64,000 nt of DNA, taken from NCBI GenBank assembly GCA_036345935.2, contig JADWOT020000004.1, forward strand, positions 12,778,617 to 12,842,616, read 5' to 3'. Under the pieces are notes generated by a model. The model saw only the letters and a list, made by a program, of their open reading frames with translations. It searched no databases and was not told the DNA's origin. Source of the stretch: Taenia hydatigena. Lineage: Eukaryota > Platyhelminthes > Cestoda > Cyclophyllidea > Taeniidae. The translations under genes and the position numbers were made by a program. Below are positions 44,880 to 56,599 of the stretch, in pieces (the stretch's first letter is position 1; the number at the start of each line of letters is the position of its first letter).

Positions 44880-46700
44880 AAATGCTTGGTAATTCGTAAT
44901 TTTATGACTTGCGTGCAAGCCGTCTGAGAGGACCGTCAACATTTTGGCTTCGACCAGATAGTCGTTTTCCTTGGTGTGCATTTAAACAAGGCACGACTGC
45001 ACTATTTACATTGTGACATTCCGTACAACTCGGCGCAGTTCCATGGTCGGTCCAGCCATTTTAAATCGCTTATCACCTAATGCATGGGCCATGCATTTGA
45101 GACCTTGACACTGATGCTCATTCAAGCAATGCCCCAATGTATCTTGTCAAGGATAATTTGTCTTGAATCAGAATTGCTTGAACAATGAATCAATGTCTGT
45201 CGCTCCTCCTACCAGCTTAGTGTGTATCGTTCTTGCGACCGGGAGTTCATTGCGTGGACTTGCATTCGCTTTTGTAGTCTAACTTCACCAATGCAGGCAA
45301 AAGTGTTGTGGAGCAAATTACTCACCTCATGGCACATCATAGCAGCCAGTATTTTAAATTGCTCCATAACATAATGGTACTACGCGTATGAAATCAAGGC
45401 ATTGCCGCTGAGCTGGAGGAATAATAATGCGACAATGGGAGTTGCACATGTGACGAGTTATAATTATGGGTAGATCTGGTTCAAATATTGTGCGTAGTCT
45501 GTGTTTAATTTTCGTTTTCGAGCTTTAAGGATGAATTTATTAGTGGAAGTAGAGAGTTGTTGGAAGAGATGAGCATCATTGCGATTACAACCATCCAATC
45601 ATCCATCTTCTTTGCAAGTCTTTTCACCGCAGCGATATGTCACAATGATTAGTGGCTGTTAGACAACGCAGAGAGGGTCCAAACACTTCCAGCCTTTGCC
45701 CGGGTCAAGGTGTGAGAACTGTTGCTTACTATTTCTGTAAAACTGCCCTAATTTTTGTTCCTTTTTACTGCAAAATACTGGTTTTGCAGTCACTGTTACG
45801 GTTCCGATGAGGACTAAACGAGCCGATCACAATTTGTCTAATGCTAACAGTTCACTCGCTGCAAGTGGATTAAAATGAGTCTAAACCACTCGTTCCGGTG
45901 ACATTAGCTTTGGCACGACCTGGTGTGATCAAGGGTGCACACCTTGCAGCATGCGATTTCCTCCAGATTCGAAGGCGTCAGCGCTTCGCTGTGCGTGGGC
46001 TGATACCAACATCAAGTTTGCTGGAGCATTAACGTCTTCTGATGTGTTATGTGTTATGCTTGTCCAAATCAACCAACTGCAATCTTTTCACATAAAACTA
46101 TTAATCCTTCCGCGAAGCACAACACGGATGACCTCGATTATTTAAATCCGACCCGACGATTCGTAGCTAAGCTCCACCTCACGTGTATGGTGCTAAGCCA
46201 TCCTAAAGATTTTAGGTTCTATAACCGCATTATAATCCTTTATCAAAACATTACAAAATACCTCAAGTTGCCTTTTGTCTGGTTGGTCCTGGCATTTGCA
46301 AACGACCTCCATAAGTCTGACTTTTTCGTGGACGTGTTGTGCGACTCCGTATATAGAAGTTGGATTAATCTCATTCCACAATAAAAGGCGATTTTAACGT
46401 TCTTTTAAGATTTAATTCTTGATATGAGTTTGCCTAAAACTGTGGTTCGTGTCTATGGCAAACAATGTGTTGGCGTTGTTCCATGCGATAGCAAGTTTAA
46501 ATGCAAAGCATCAGTGCGCCTTGTTTGCGATTAAGATAAACGTCTCAACACTTATGATGCTTTTTAACAGTGATTTGTTCAGTTCAACCGACCCAGATAC
46601 TTTCTCATTGGCCGCTTGTGCAGAAGTAGCAACTGTGGATTCGATTGCAGAAATTCGTGCTCTTGTAATTTGAGGTACTTGCTTTTCCAACTAAACCGCT
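44880..46700. other. No recognised gene
   Basis: Scattered ORFs. The acceptor of the exon at 46,727 ends this stretch. Confidence 0.38.
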
Positions 46701-46726
46701 GGTCTCCACGTTACTTTCCCTTTCAG

Positions 46727-46985
46727 CACATTGCCGCTGCTACCGTTGATACAGACACCATGTGGATCTTCGTTTTGCCTGAATGCAACAGTGGTTCCGT
46801 GCACATCCCCAAACTTGGCGCGAAATGCCTGCAAAACCCTCAAGACTCCACTTGGCAAGTTGTACTATCCGAGTTGCACATGCTCAGACAGGCACAGAAC
46901 TGCCTTGCGCGCTTTATCATCATTTTATGGCATTACGTGTTTACCGTGCTTGGGAACAAACCAGGATACACCGGTAATACACTGA
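46727..46985 (+). CDS. Probable Cys-rich extracellular-type exon
   Basis: A strong acceptor (cgttactttccctttcag) ends at 46,726. In the frame starting with ACA TTG at 46,728 the exon stays open for 85 codons and contains eight Cys, with PCGSSFCLNATVVPCTSPNL, NACKTLKTPLGKLYYPSCTC and ALRALSSFYGITCLPC. An N-glycosylation sequon (NAT) is present. The C-x-C, spaced helix, C-x-x-C arrangement resembles GDNF-receptor/GAS1-type domains (..WCDCS...CLKFLxxFxxNTCL). That is a cysteine-spacing argument only. A second frame is also open for 146 codons across the exon. No other exons were assigned. Confidence 0.35.
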
Positions 46986-47059
46986 TGCGCAATTGTTTTG
47001 CTACAGAAAATCAGGCGAGACATCCATTTGCATTGCGCGTTATAACACCGACTTAGTAG

Positions 47060-48165
47060 CTTACTGCCGATGGCAGGTAGACGGTTCTAGCCTTAACAAG
47101 AAGTGTCGGGTGGGAACCAAAATAGAGACCATCAATTGTACTTGATTACGCCAAACACTTCCATGAGAGGTCCTAGTTACACGGTTTTAATTGCACTTAA
47201 ATAGTTATTTCCATTGAGGTAAAATTTCCGGAATATTACCTTTAAATTAGTCAACATTTAGAGTGTTAGCGTGCGGATGGAGAAATTCGACGCACACTGG
47301 CCGCTCTTATAATAGCCAATAGTTTGCATTTGTACTGAGGCGTCAATTCTTAATCTACCCAGCGTTTCGCCATTGATTGTAGACATTACAAGAAAGCCTG
47401 CTGCCAAAAAACTTCCGGCGAAATATTTGTTTGCTCAACTAGTAAGATGGGCTGGCTTCGGGCCATGCTGGCAGCCCTAGTATTATGCCCTCTTCTGCCT
47501 TAAATAAATTCTCGGCACCCTACGTATGGGTTGGGAAATAAGGCTTTTAAAGAACATGTGAAAGTATAGGAGTCATGCTGGGGGCAAACCACATGCGAAT
47601 GGTTTATTTGGGCTCTGTTTACTAAGCACGGCTAGCCAAGTTGCCGAACGGGGATCACATCTGCTCCAACCCTATTTAAGCCTGAACACAGGTCCAGCAG
47701 TGTTCGCTCGTTCAGCACTAACTACAGCGCACGTGTTGCAGCACTTCCAATATTTTACCCAGCTCAGCCTTAAAGGAAATCTTCATGTGTGCAAAATGCC
47801 TTAGGATACAAGCTAACCCCATCTCATACGGAGCACACAGAGCAAGTTTGCATCATGGTAAGTCCCACTCCCCTTTTCAAGGCGTGTATTGATGCACAAG
47901 CATTACTTAGAATTCAGGGAAAATTAGATAACTTGTGTAATTGAGCAGGCGAATCAGGAGAATCAGTGGTTTGCATCCATCAATTTGCTGCACCACCAGT
48001 GCGCCTTTTGATGATTCACTCAACACTACCTCCATCAATTTAAACATAGAATGTTTGCCAGCATGCTGTCTGGATTGCTTAAGGATGGAGGTGTCGACTG
48101 GGAAGGTGCTCATATATCAAATGGGTAGGTAAATCTAAACATTGTCCTCACTACACTCGCACTAG
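47060..48165. other. No recognised gene
   Basis: Short ORFs only; no repeat or RNA gene recognised. Confidence 0.4.
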
Positions 48166-48170
48166 GGCGG

Positions 48171-49214
48171 CATCCAAGCACAAGTCTCCATACACAATCC
48201 TGCGTGCCAATGTGTTCTCCCGGTGTGTTGATAAGGTATCTCAACCACCTCCAAATGCTGAAGCATGCAATGCAGAGCTCACTAGCCGATCCTTGGATCA
48301 TCAATGGTTTTGCAGCACAAATACACGGACTCTTGCTTTTCTATTCAATTATTCCTTAATGCTTTTAAGGAAGCGCTTGAACATTTGTTTGACCTAGTAA
48401 GTAGAAATTCCAATGCAAAATTGATTGGGCATCTGGCTGGATGCAAATTACACCATACAACTTCTTAACCTTTGGACCAATGCAAGGCAAAGACTAATTC
48501 CTTTGCATGTAAGTCCTTTTAATCCATGCAGGGCTGCTGAGATAGTCAGCGGGCAACAACGCCGCTCAGTTCAGATGCTAGATTTTAAAAGGCACGCCAC
48601 GTAAAGCTAGGTAAACTTTCCTTCCAGCTTTCATTCGAAAGGAAGTTCGCGTTCATTTGTAATGCAAATCCTCTTTTAGGATTTTGCCTATCCTTGGACC
48701 ATCAATGGTTTTGCAGCACATTATGTCGTTAAGCATTAAATTCTTGGAGTCAAATAAATAGCATAAAACTTACTTGATATCGCAGAAGAATTGTGACTTC
48801 TCACCGCCAAAATATACTTAATGTATAAATACCTTTACTGATTGTTGGCAGCTCTCACTGAGGACGGGATTCTCACTTATAGCATGGACAACTGTAGCAA
48901 GTGCCTTTTGAATGCATGTTTTGGGTAGTGAGCGGTCAGATTAGCAACCTTCGTGACTCAGTAGAGGTTACTGATACCACGGAGAAATTAGACCCTGATT
49001 ACATCCATGCTGGTGCGTTAAAAATACGCATGTGGTGGAGTGGTTGAGTGGGACCCTATGTTTGCACAAAACTCGGTGCCACGCAACCACCAGTTCCATT
49101 TCCCTCAGTGGCATCCAATCGCAAGTCTCCATGCACAATCCTACGTGCCAATGTGCTCTCGCGGTGTGTTGATAAGGTACCTCGACTACCTCTAAATGCT
49201 GAAGCATGCGATGC
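48171..49214 (+). repeat. Direct duplication R4 (two copies about 0.94 kb apart)
   Basis: 48,171-48,276 and 49,108-49,214 match at about 90 percent by eye (GCATCCAA.C.CAAGTCTCCAT.CACAATCCT.CGTGCCAATGTG...). Both have an open plus-strand frame containing TILRANV.SRCVDKV, but 9 of the 11 differences counted change the amino acid, so the frame is not under evident purifying selection. A related 30-base piece (CCTTGGA.CATCAATGGTTTTGCAGCACA) occurs at about 48,290 and 48,692. Confidence 0.75.
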
Positions 49215-49399
49215 ACAATGCTCGATGGAATGCATCTGTTTTGAGGAAGACAATGACTCCGTCATTGCTCCTGCCATGTCTTCTCAGAATATGAGTCCCC
49301 AGTTAAAGCAATCGCAGTCAAGCCAGGTGGAAATCCGCAAGTTCAAATTTGAGCACACCGGGGTTGAAGAAGGAGGATTGAAATTAAGGTAAAATAATT

Positions 49400-50870
49400 A
49401 TGTTTTAGGCAGAGCAAGTGGGAACAGAAACAAAAAAGCAAACTAAGGTGCAGTTGTATGAGCAGGTTTTACGAATTGGAATGATTGTAGAGTAGATGCT
49501 ACGAGTGCTTGCTTGCTTGCAGTAGATTCCCAATCGTCCATTGAGATGCGTGCACTGACGGATTGTTCTAGCCTCTTGGAGGGCAAATTCTTACGACTTT
49601 ATTCATTACATGCGGTATTCACAATCGCCTAGATGCGATATGCGGTCTGCACGGATGTGCGCGTAGTGTGTGTCCAGTATTGAGTGTGAACAATGAGGCC
49701 AACTGGCAATGCATGTAGGTTGTTGCGCATGTAAGTTGGTTTGCATTTGTACATCCACAATGTAATGAATCACGCCTCAATTTGGCCTTTTGCACCACGA
49801 GTAACACGGCAAGATGACGTTTACTTCACCGAATGAAGTAGTCAGTTGAGCTCCTACTTCCAGCCCATCCAGATAGCTGCCAGCAGTACGCTGCTGCGCA
49901 TTACTTCAATTGACATTAAAAAGCAGCGCTGCATAGACGAACCGCGTCGTCGTTACCGCCCATAGCAGCGAACACGAAACTGACGCTATGCTCATCTGGT
50001 ATGCATACATGTATTCTGATTTCCAAAATTTAGATTTGTACCCCCATATGCGCATAATTATGCATGATGCAAAAAATACACTTTCATATCAATGAAAGCG
50101 TGCAAATATTTGACACACGCTTCCATGCACAAATCTAGTTAGAATTATCATCTTTAGAGGTAAACATCATTCCCACAGATGCCTAATCAAGTCTGCATAA
50201 AACATGAATTTGTCTATCTCAAAGGTTCATCTCTATCACTCGGTTGTACATAAATGCACATTATTAATGCACGATGCATACCCAATGGCAATGCTACTGT
50301 TACTCAACAAAATGCCAAAATTTATCTCATCACCCCGACTACATGGGTGTGATTGCGCATCTAAAACCCAAATTCGGGTTTGTTTAAAAATTAGATACGG
50401 TTTTATACAAATACCTAAATTGTTTCTTCGGAAAGCACTTTGCTTGAGGATAGTCCTGTCAGCATGCTACTTAATGGGATGCGTCGTAGGTTATTCAGCG
50501 CCTATCTAGCTGTGCGCGCATTCTTGCTGATTTTGCAGATCTGATTTATCTACAATATCTCCCTTGCCTTAGGCAGATTAGTCGATTTAGTAAGGAAATG
50601 CAAGTACAACCGTGTTGCAGTGTGTGGTGCGTCAGGCAGTTGGTGAAGTGATGTGGGCGTGGATGTGAAAAGGCAGGCAAATGCGAATCAAATGCGTTTA
50701 CGTGCACTCACCTGTTACATTGCCTGATGATGCTGTGAGGCAAGCACAACCACTCCAGCCTCAAGCATCATTTGCACACTATCCTATCGTCATAGACCAC
50801 ATAGCAAAGTAATTTCTAGTAAGACGCGCTTGCATACGAACTGCACGCAATTGAATTAAGCACTGCATTG
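49400..50870. other. No recognised gene; region upstream of the GT31 gene
   Basis: Several ATGCAT/GCATAC-rich short motifs (49,990-50,080) and unassigned ORFs. No promoter element could be assigned for the gene starting at 50,882. Confidence 0.35.
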
Positions 50871-50881
50871 TAGCATGAAAC

Positions 50882-52379
50882 ATGGGAGCTCCTGCTCTTC
50901 CTTTCCATTCTACAAATCGAAAATCGGTGTTACACTTCATTGTCATCTGCGCATCCATAACTTACCTTATCTACATTTATGCCATTCACTTCAAAACCAC
51001 ATCCTCGGAGAGGTGGGTAACTCAACCAAATCGCAACGGTTCTTACTGCGCATGGAACGATAGTATTTTTGCGAGCAGAAACGGCTACTATCAGCTGCGC
51101 CTGTGCTATACCAGCGTCTTCGACAAATCCAACCTACTGAACACAGCATCCACGATTGAGGAGTCGAAAATTCGAATAAATAGAAGCAGTAGACGCCTGA
51201 GATTTGAGGAGTTGGCAAGCATTCCGAGTGTCGAGTGGTTGCCAAATTTTGATCCTAGCGTCTACCAGCTTTATCCTCAGTCGATTACCATGAGGGCTAC
51301 ACTGCAATCGCTCATTCATGACAAACCCATTTCTCACGTACACAGAAAGACTACCATTGTTTTCATGACACCTTTTTCTTGTAAGTAGGCTAGCAGCCCT
51401 CCGTGTGGTATTTAATATGTGTGGGTGCGTGTATGCATGAATATGCTTTTGCTCTTCCACTCATGACATCCCGTCCTCTACCGCCTTGCATGACACAATA
51501 TCTCAGGAATATTATTCTGTGATCTTGCATTCTTCTTTTAGCCTCCCCTTTACAATCCATGGATCCGATTTCTCCAAGTACCCTCTGGAGTATGCTCTCC
51601 TCTTATGCATCCACAAGCCACAGATGGGCTCGCCGGTGGATTGTCTCGCCCTAACGTGGTGATTGTGCACAAGTCAGGGGTCTACAATTTTGAGGAGAGA
51701 AGTCAACTGCGCAAACTCTACCATCTCTATTACCCGGATGTCAAGATTTACCTCATCTTCTCTATCGGCTTACCACGAACTTTGCTAGGCAAATGTATTT
51801 CAACGAGACGGATTCAATGCGACCCTTACTAACAGAGCAGGAAATAAACTGAAGGCATATTCACAGCATCCACAAAGGACAGCCGAAATGCTTTCCAGGG
51901 AGATGCACGAATATGATGACCTACTTGTCGGTGACTACGAAGACTCCTACTATAATTTGACGCTGAAAATGTTCCACACATTCCAGTGGGCTGCTCGTTT
52001 TTGTCGACTCTACAAACCCATCTTCGTCTTTCTTGATGACGAATATGCCGTCAATACAAATAAGTTAGTCACATTTGTACGTAGCCTAACACCGGAGCTT
52101 CGGGAAAACCTGAACTACGATTGCGAAGTGATGGTGAATCCTGTTTTCCGGCATACCAGTCCGTATCTGCAGTGGGCCTTCTCGAAGCGCGAAATTCCTT
52201 GGCCATTCCATACACCACAGTACTTGGGTATCTACAGTATGTGGAGCTACCGTCATCTCCACGACTTGGCTCTGGCAATGCACTTCACTAAGCCCATGGC
52301 AATTGATGACACGTGGTTGGGTATGGTGCAGTACAAAACTGTGACCCACAAATATGCGTCGGAAGTGCAGAAATACTGA
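50882..52379 (+). pseudogene. GT31 (beta-1,3-galactosyltransferase-like) gene, frame broken
   Basis: Exon 1 (50,882-51,380) starts with ATG and encodes a short cytoplasmic tail, one membrane helix (about residues 15-37, SVLHFIVICASITYLIYIYA) and a stem with NGS and NRS sequons: type II Golgi topology. A gtaagt donor at 51,381 and an acceptor ending at 51,541 define a 161-nt intron. Exon 2 carries KYPLEYALLLCIHKP, then after a frameshift near 51,650 NVVIVHKSGVYNFEERSQLR, and after a second near 51,790 YDDLLVGDYEDSYYNLTLKM, FVFLDDEYAVN (the DxD region) and PMAIDDTWLGM (the ED..xG region) to TGA. This is the family motif order. Exon 1 and exon 2 phases also do not join cleanly. Family members transfer galactose or GlcNAc in the Golgi. 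Motif preservation with two or three frame breaks means recent pseudogenisation, sequencing errors, or unrecognised introns. Confidence 0.75.
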
Positions 52380-55300
52380 TAAGTTGTAACGCAACAAATC
52401 TTTTCTATTGAGCAGCCAGCAATTTAACTGTTGCTGGTTCACTGCCAGATTTTGTGCGCCAAGGGTGGACTCCATTTAACCTCACTGTCGTGTTTTGCGC
52501 CAATTCCAACAGCTAGAGCTTCAATGAAGCGGCACACTGGCTTTACTTACAATACCTTCTCCATGCGTTTACAACCACATACCCACTCGTTCACTCACTT
52601 TTCCATTAACACGGCTCTTTGGACCATTGTCACACGCATCCTGTCTGGAGGTAAGAAATACGCTCCTCAACACAATGAAAGAGAGGTTGAAATAAAAATT
52701 ACACTAAAAGTTTATGCATTCCTTATACCGGCACCAAGCCCGTTTTCTCTGTTTTCATCATTGCTATCTCCTTTGGCAGTACTTCGTAATACCTTTAAAG
52801 GTTCACTGCCATTGCGAATAATAGCAGCCATGCAACAGTAGGGCAATTAGGAGTAGAGGGAAATAGAACTGTCCACTTCATTGCGGCCATTCAAGATCAA
52901 ATATAGGGCTTATCTATTGGGACTGCTGCGATTTTATCTTCCAGTCTATTCTCTCTAATAAAATTCGCCCACCTAGCCTTATCGAAAATGGAATCTTGAA
53001 GCCTGATGGTGCTGATCGCGCCTACAATACCGGTGATGTGGCGTTTTAGCGCTTGTTGCATTCAACGTCGCTGTGGTTACGCGAGTCCCACTAACTATTT
53101 CAAGTTAGCACGAATCGACTTTAGAGGGAGAGCAGGAGTTTAGGCAGAAACTGTTCATCATACATGTTTTTGCCCTCACTCATCGTTTAGCAAGAATGAT
53201 GTGAATGGCGCGTGAAGAATTTCGAGGTGTAACCTCTTGTAGGCGTAAAGAAGGCAACTGCAATAAAAATATTCAGCAACAATGTTAATAATCTCTAGTC
53301 GTAGGATTTTCCAACTAAACTGTTATTTGACTACCTAAGTGGTGGTGCGAAAAGAGAAGAAAACAGGTAACTAAATAGAACGTGTGCCATTTCATTTAAC
53401 AATAGTGCATGTCTAGGTTCCTTTCGAACTGGACCGTACTTAAATAAATCAGTCTATAGAAGACGGATCAACGCTTGAGAGTAGGTTAAAGTTAACAGAG
53501 ATGAAAAAACATCTTGCCATAATTATCACGACTGGTGAAAAAAATACTAGTCAAATTAAAGCTCAACATGGGCATTCTATTTACGACGAAGTAGGAAACT
53601 AACAAACTACAGCAGAACCATTATCATTAACAGCTGCATTCAGTGCCCAAGGCCTTTCTAAAACAAATGTTTCTAGTGCTTTTGGGAAGGAAAGGCAAGA
53701 AAAGTGGCAAGGATGTGATCTCGCAATAGCATACTCACAATTTATGCTTTGATTGTCGTTCCAATGAGCCTATTCCGGTGCATCACTGTGAAGATGCAAA
53801 CAATAGACTTAAGTACTTCGCTTCCAACAGCGCTCTGAAATTTATGGACTCCAGATTTCAAGCTCTTATTCATTAAAAGCTGTGCTTGGATAAATGCAAA
53901 CGCCTAGGTGTATAGCACATTGGGAAATGTGTGCCGCGGTGAAAATGCGGTAGTGCATGAAGCAGACAATTTCGCAAAGAATGTCACAAGAGCATTCTAG
54001 CGTTTTGCATCTAGTTCAGATCCATAAAGCAAGCAGAGCGAAGTCTTTATGGGTCTAGGTAAACTAATACATATGCATGAATCGAAATGCATATAAGTAG
54101 CAGCACTTTGTGAGTTCCCAAAGGATAGAATGAATCTACAATGAACGGCGGCAAAACCACATCGGTGCTTCTAGATACCTTAAATATACACTGACCCACC
54201 ACTCCATCCCACCCTAACTGGCTTAAACTATCGCATCATAGTTGCATAGAGACGTCTCTTGTGCTTCCGCTTTTGCAGCCCTTTTCTTCCTTGTTAGACG
54301 ATGATTGACTCAGGAAGTTAGGCCTAAGATGGGGTCGAAATAACAACTATTTCCATACTATTCCCAGTTAATTGAAAACACAGCTAAATAGAGATTCCCG
54401 CACTGCAATGCAAGACTCTCAGCAAAGAGGTTTGCAAAAGCTTATTTGTGTTAATGCTGATCTTGCCAAAGATTTTGCACTTTTTCACCTCAAGTGCGAA
54501 AATCATTATTTCTTGCAGAGCTTTCAGTCAACACCCCAAAGAGCGTTGTGTAAGTAAGTTAACGAACTCGCATTTGTAGCTGACAGCCACGCCAAAGAAA
54601 CTGGGTCGTAGTTGTTGATGCAGATGATGACGGTGATGTTGTCCTTTGACGGAATGGGAACCCTTCAAACTCGAGTGTTCCTGTTGTGCATCGGTGTTGT
54701 GATTAGAAGCTCTCAAGGCATTTTCTTATTCTGAGAGCAAAATAAGGCTTCCGATGATGTTCCAAGATCAATACTTGGTGAAAAGTGTCACTAAACGCAA
54801 AAGTTTGCCTAAAATTATCATAAGATGACTTTTGATTTGCTTAGAGGCTGGTACTATTGTGAGAAAAATTTGATGTAAAGGTAGTTGGTGTGGGAATAAA
54901 ATGACAGAGCATTTGTCATTATTTTAAGGCTTATTACTTTAGATTATTTGTTTTGCCTTCAATTTCGTAATGTTTCAAGCTTTATCTTGGCAAATGGAAC
55001 ATCTCGATAAAAAGCAGTTCAAGCAGTTAAAAGTGTTCGGAGTGAACAAAGTGGCCTGCATGGTTTAAAGATCACTACTTGTCATTGGTTGCCAAATTAG
55101 ACAATCATTTGTTCGCCAAATGCGAGGCCTATCACCAACTTCCACACACTTCAAGGACGACACCATTATTCATTACTCTGGTCAATAATTGGAAGCATAA
55201 TTGCATCTTGCATTTGGGGTAAAAATGAATTGAAATGAGTCCTGTTTCTGCTACTAAGTAGCCGAGAAGTAAGGTGTGAAGCATTTAGCGATCACATGTG

Positions 55301-55770
55301 CCTCCTGCGGTGTGAATGAATTCCTTTTTATTTGTCACGTCAAAGCTAGGCATTAATGAAGAGGAAGAGTTGGGGCACAGGACTCGAACAAAAGTCAGGC
55401 CAACTACCAGCCACACAATGAATGATGCTGTCTCTGCCGAAAAATTTGGCTACGTATCTTGAATCGGCTTACCCGACAGTGGTAAGGATGTGTAAAATTC
55501 AGTATCCCATAAATGCGCAATGTGCGTTCTAAAAGAAAGAAACCGTGGTGTCACACATGTGTGACAAAGTAAATGGATTGAGTTGCACTGTGGTTAGGAG
55601 AGTTTTGTACGTAAAGAGAAACAACTCAGCAGTAGGGGTAATGAGTAGTAAAGTGATTGGTGAATGAAGTCTGTAGTAATAGATGAATTGAGAGATGAGA
55701 AGGGAGTGCACTTGCAATGGAAGTAGAAATGAAGGAATGAGTGATAGTGAGAGAGGGAGAGGGAAGGGGA
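52380..55770. other. No recognised gene
   Basis: An open frame at 52,431-52,841 (+) overlaps the 3' side of the GT31 gene and is unrecognised; AATAAA-type signals (for example near 52,690) could serve as its polyadenylation signals. The rest shows short ORFs only. Confidence 0.35.
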
Positions 55771-55773
55771 GAG

Positions 55774-56029
55774 GGAGGGGAGGAGGACGGCGCGACCACA
55801 GTTCACACGTGTGTTTGTGTGTGTGTATGTGTCATTTGACCTCGTTGAGCAAGCGCGATGCGTGCGTTGTACGAAGACCGACTGCATGGAGGTATACGTG
55901 ATAGTGCGTCGAATGGATAGAATGAGGTGAAGAAGAGGTGAGTGATAAATGGAGGCCAAGGAAGATAAGCAAAAGAGGGTGATGAATTTGGCCGAGTAAT
56001 TTATGTGAACCAACCTGAATCTTTCACAC
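55774..56029 (+). repeat. Dispersed repeat R1, copy 2
   Basis: Direct copy of 8,540-8,809. A GAGG purine tract precedes it (55,750-55,790) and a TG microsatellite is internal (55,808-55,832). The terminal CCAACCTGAATCTTTCACAC matches the other copy's end. Confidence 0.75.
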
Positions 56030-56034
56030 TTTTG

Positions 56035-56595
56035 ATGTGTATTGTGAGAAGCTGTCGGATTAGAGCCAAATATGAAGAGGTGACGAATACAAAGTGGAGT
56101 AAAGAACGCCAAGCGGAGGCAGCGGAGATGTCAAATCAAAGTAGCCCATCTCCTAATCCAACTTGTGTGTGTGTGGCTCTACATGCAAACATTCGTCTAT
56201 CCTCCTCCCAGAAATGCGGCAGCTTGGAAGTGCGTGACTCCATCACATGCTGCCTTTGTAACGAGCGGACATTTGTAACGAGCATGCATTCGTTGGAACT
56301 GCAGCCACTTAACGTACGCACAAGCCAACTTGACACACGCGGAACGCACTACTGTCCTAGATGCTCCTATGAGCTCGACACGAATATGATGCGGCGGAGT
56401 AATGTTTCGGAGGAACTTGATTTGAACGTCATTGTATGCACTGAGGTGTATATAAGCAGTATTCTCGAAAAGAGCCTAGTGCGTCTGATTCAGAAGTATA
56501 CTTCATGTGCAATTTTATCAGGTCAGCGTTTAGCTGGAAAATGCTACCCAAGTGCCGTCTATCCGAAAGACGAGCGGCTATTAAGTGCCTCTTAG
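56035..56595 (+). CDS. ORF of 186 codons, partly repeat-derived, CxxC pairs
   Basis: ATG at 56,035 within a frame open from 56,005, ending in TAG. It begins at the very end of repeat R1 and runs through unique sequence. It contains two Cys pairs (SITCCLCNERTF and THYCPRCSYELD) that could bind one zinc ion, then a helical segment (SSILEKSLVRLIQKY). No family recognised. It is one of the longest ATG-started ORFs in the window not explained by microsatellites. A segment shared with 61.8 kb (AGTAGCCCATCTCCTA) lies inside it, so part may derive from a repeat. Confidence 0.3.
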   Translation: MCIVRSCRIRAKYEEVTNTKWSKERQAEAAEMSNQSSPSPNPTCVCVALHANIRLSSSQKCGSLEVRDSITCCLCNERTFVTSMHSLELQPLNVRTSQLDTRGTHYCPRCSYELDTNMMRRSNVSEELDLNVIVCTEVYISSILEKSLVRLIQKYTSCAILSGQRLAGKCYPSAVYPKDERLLSAS

Positions 56596-56599
56596 AATT

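Noticed and set aside
48171..49392. Coding exon with TILRANV.SRCVDKV motif
   Set aside because: Differences between copies are mostly non-synonymous and there is no ATG or splice support; treated as repeat R4.
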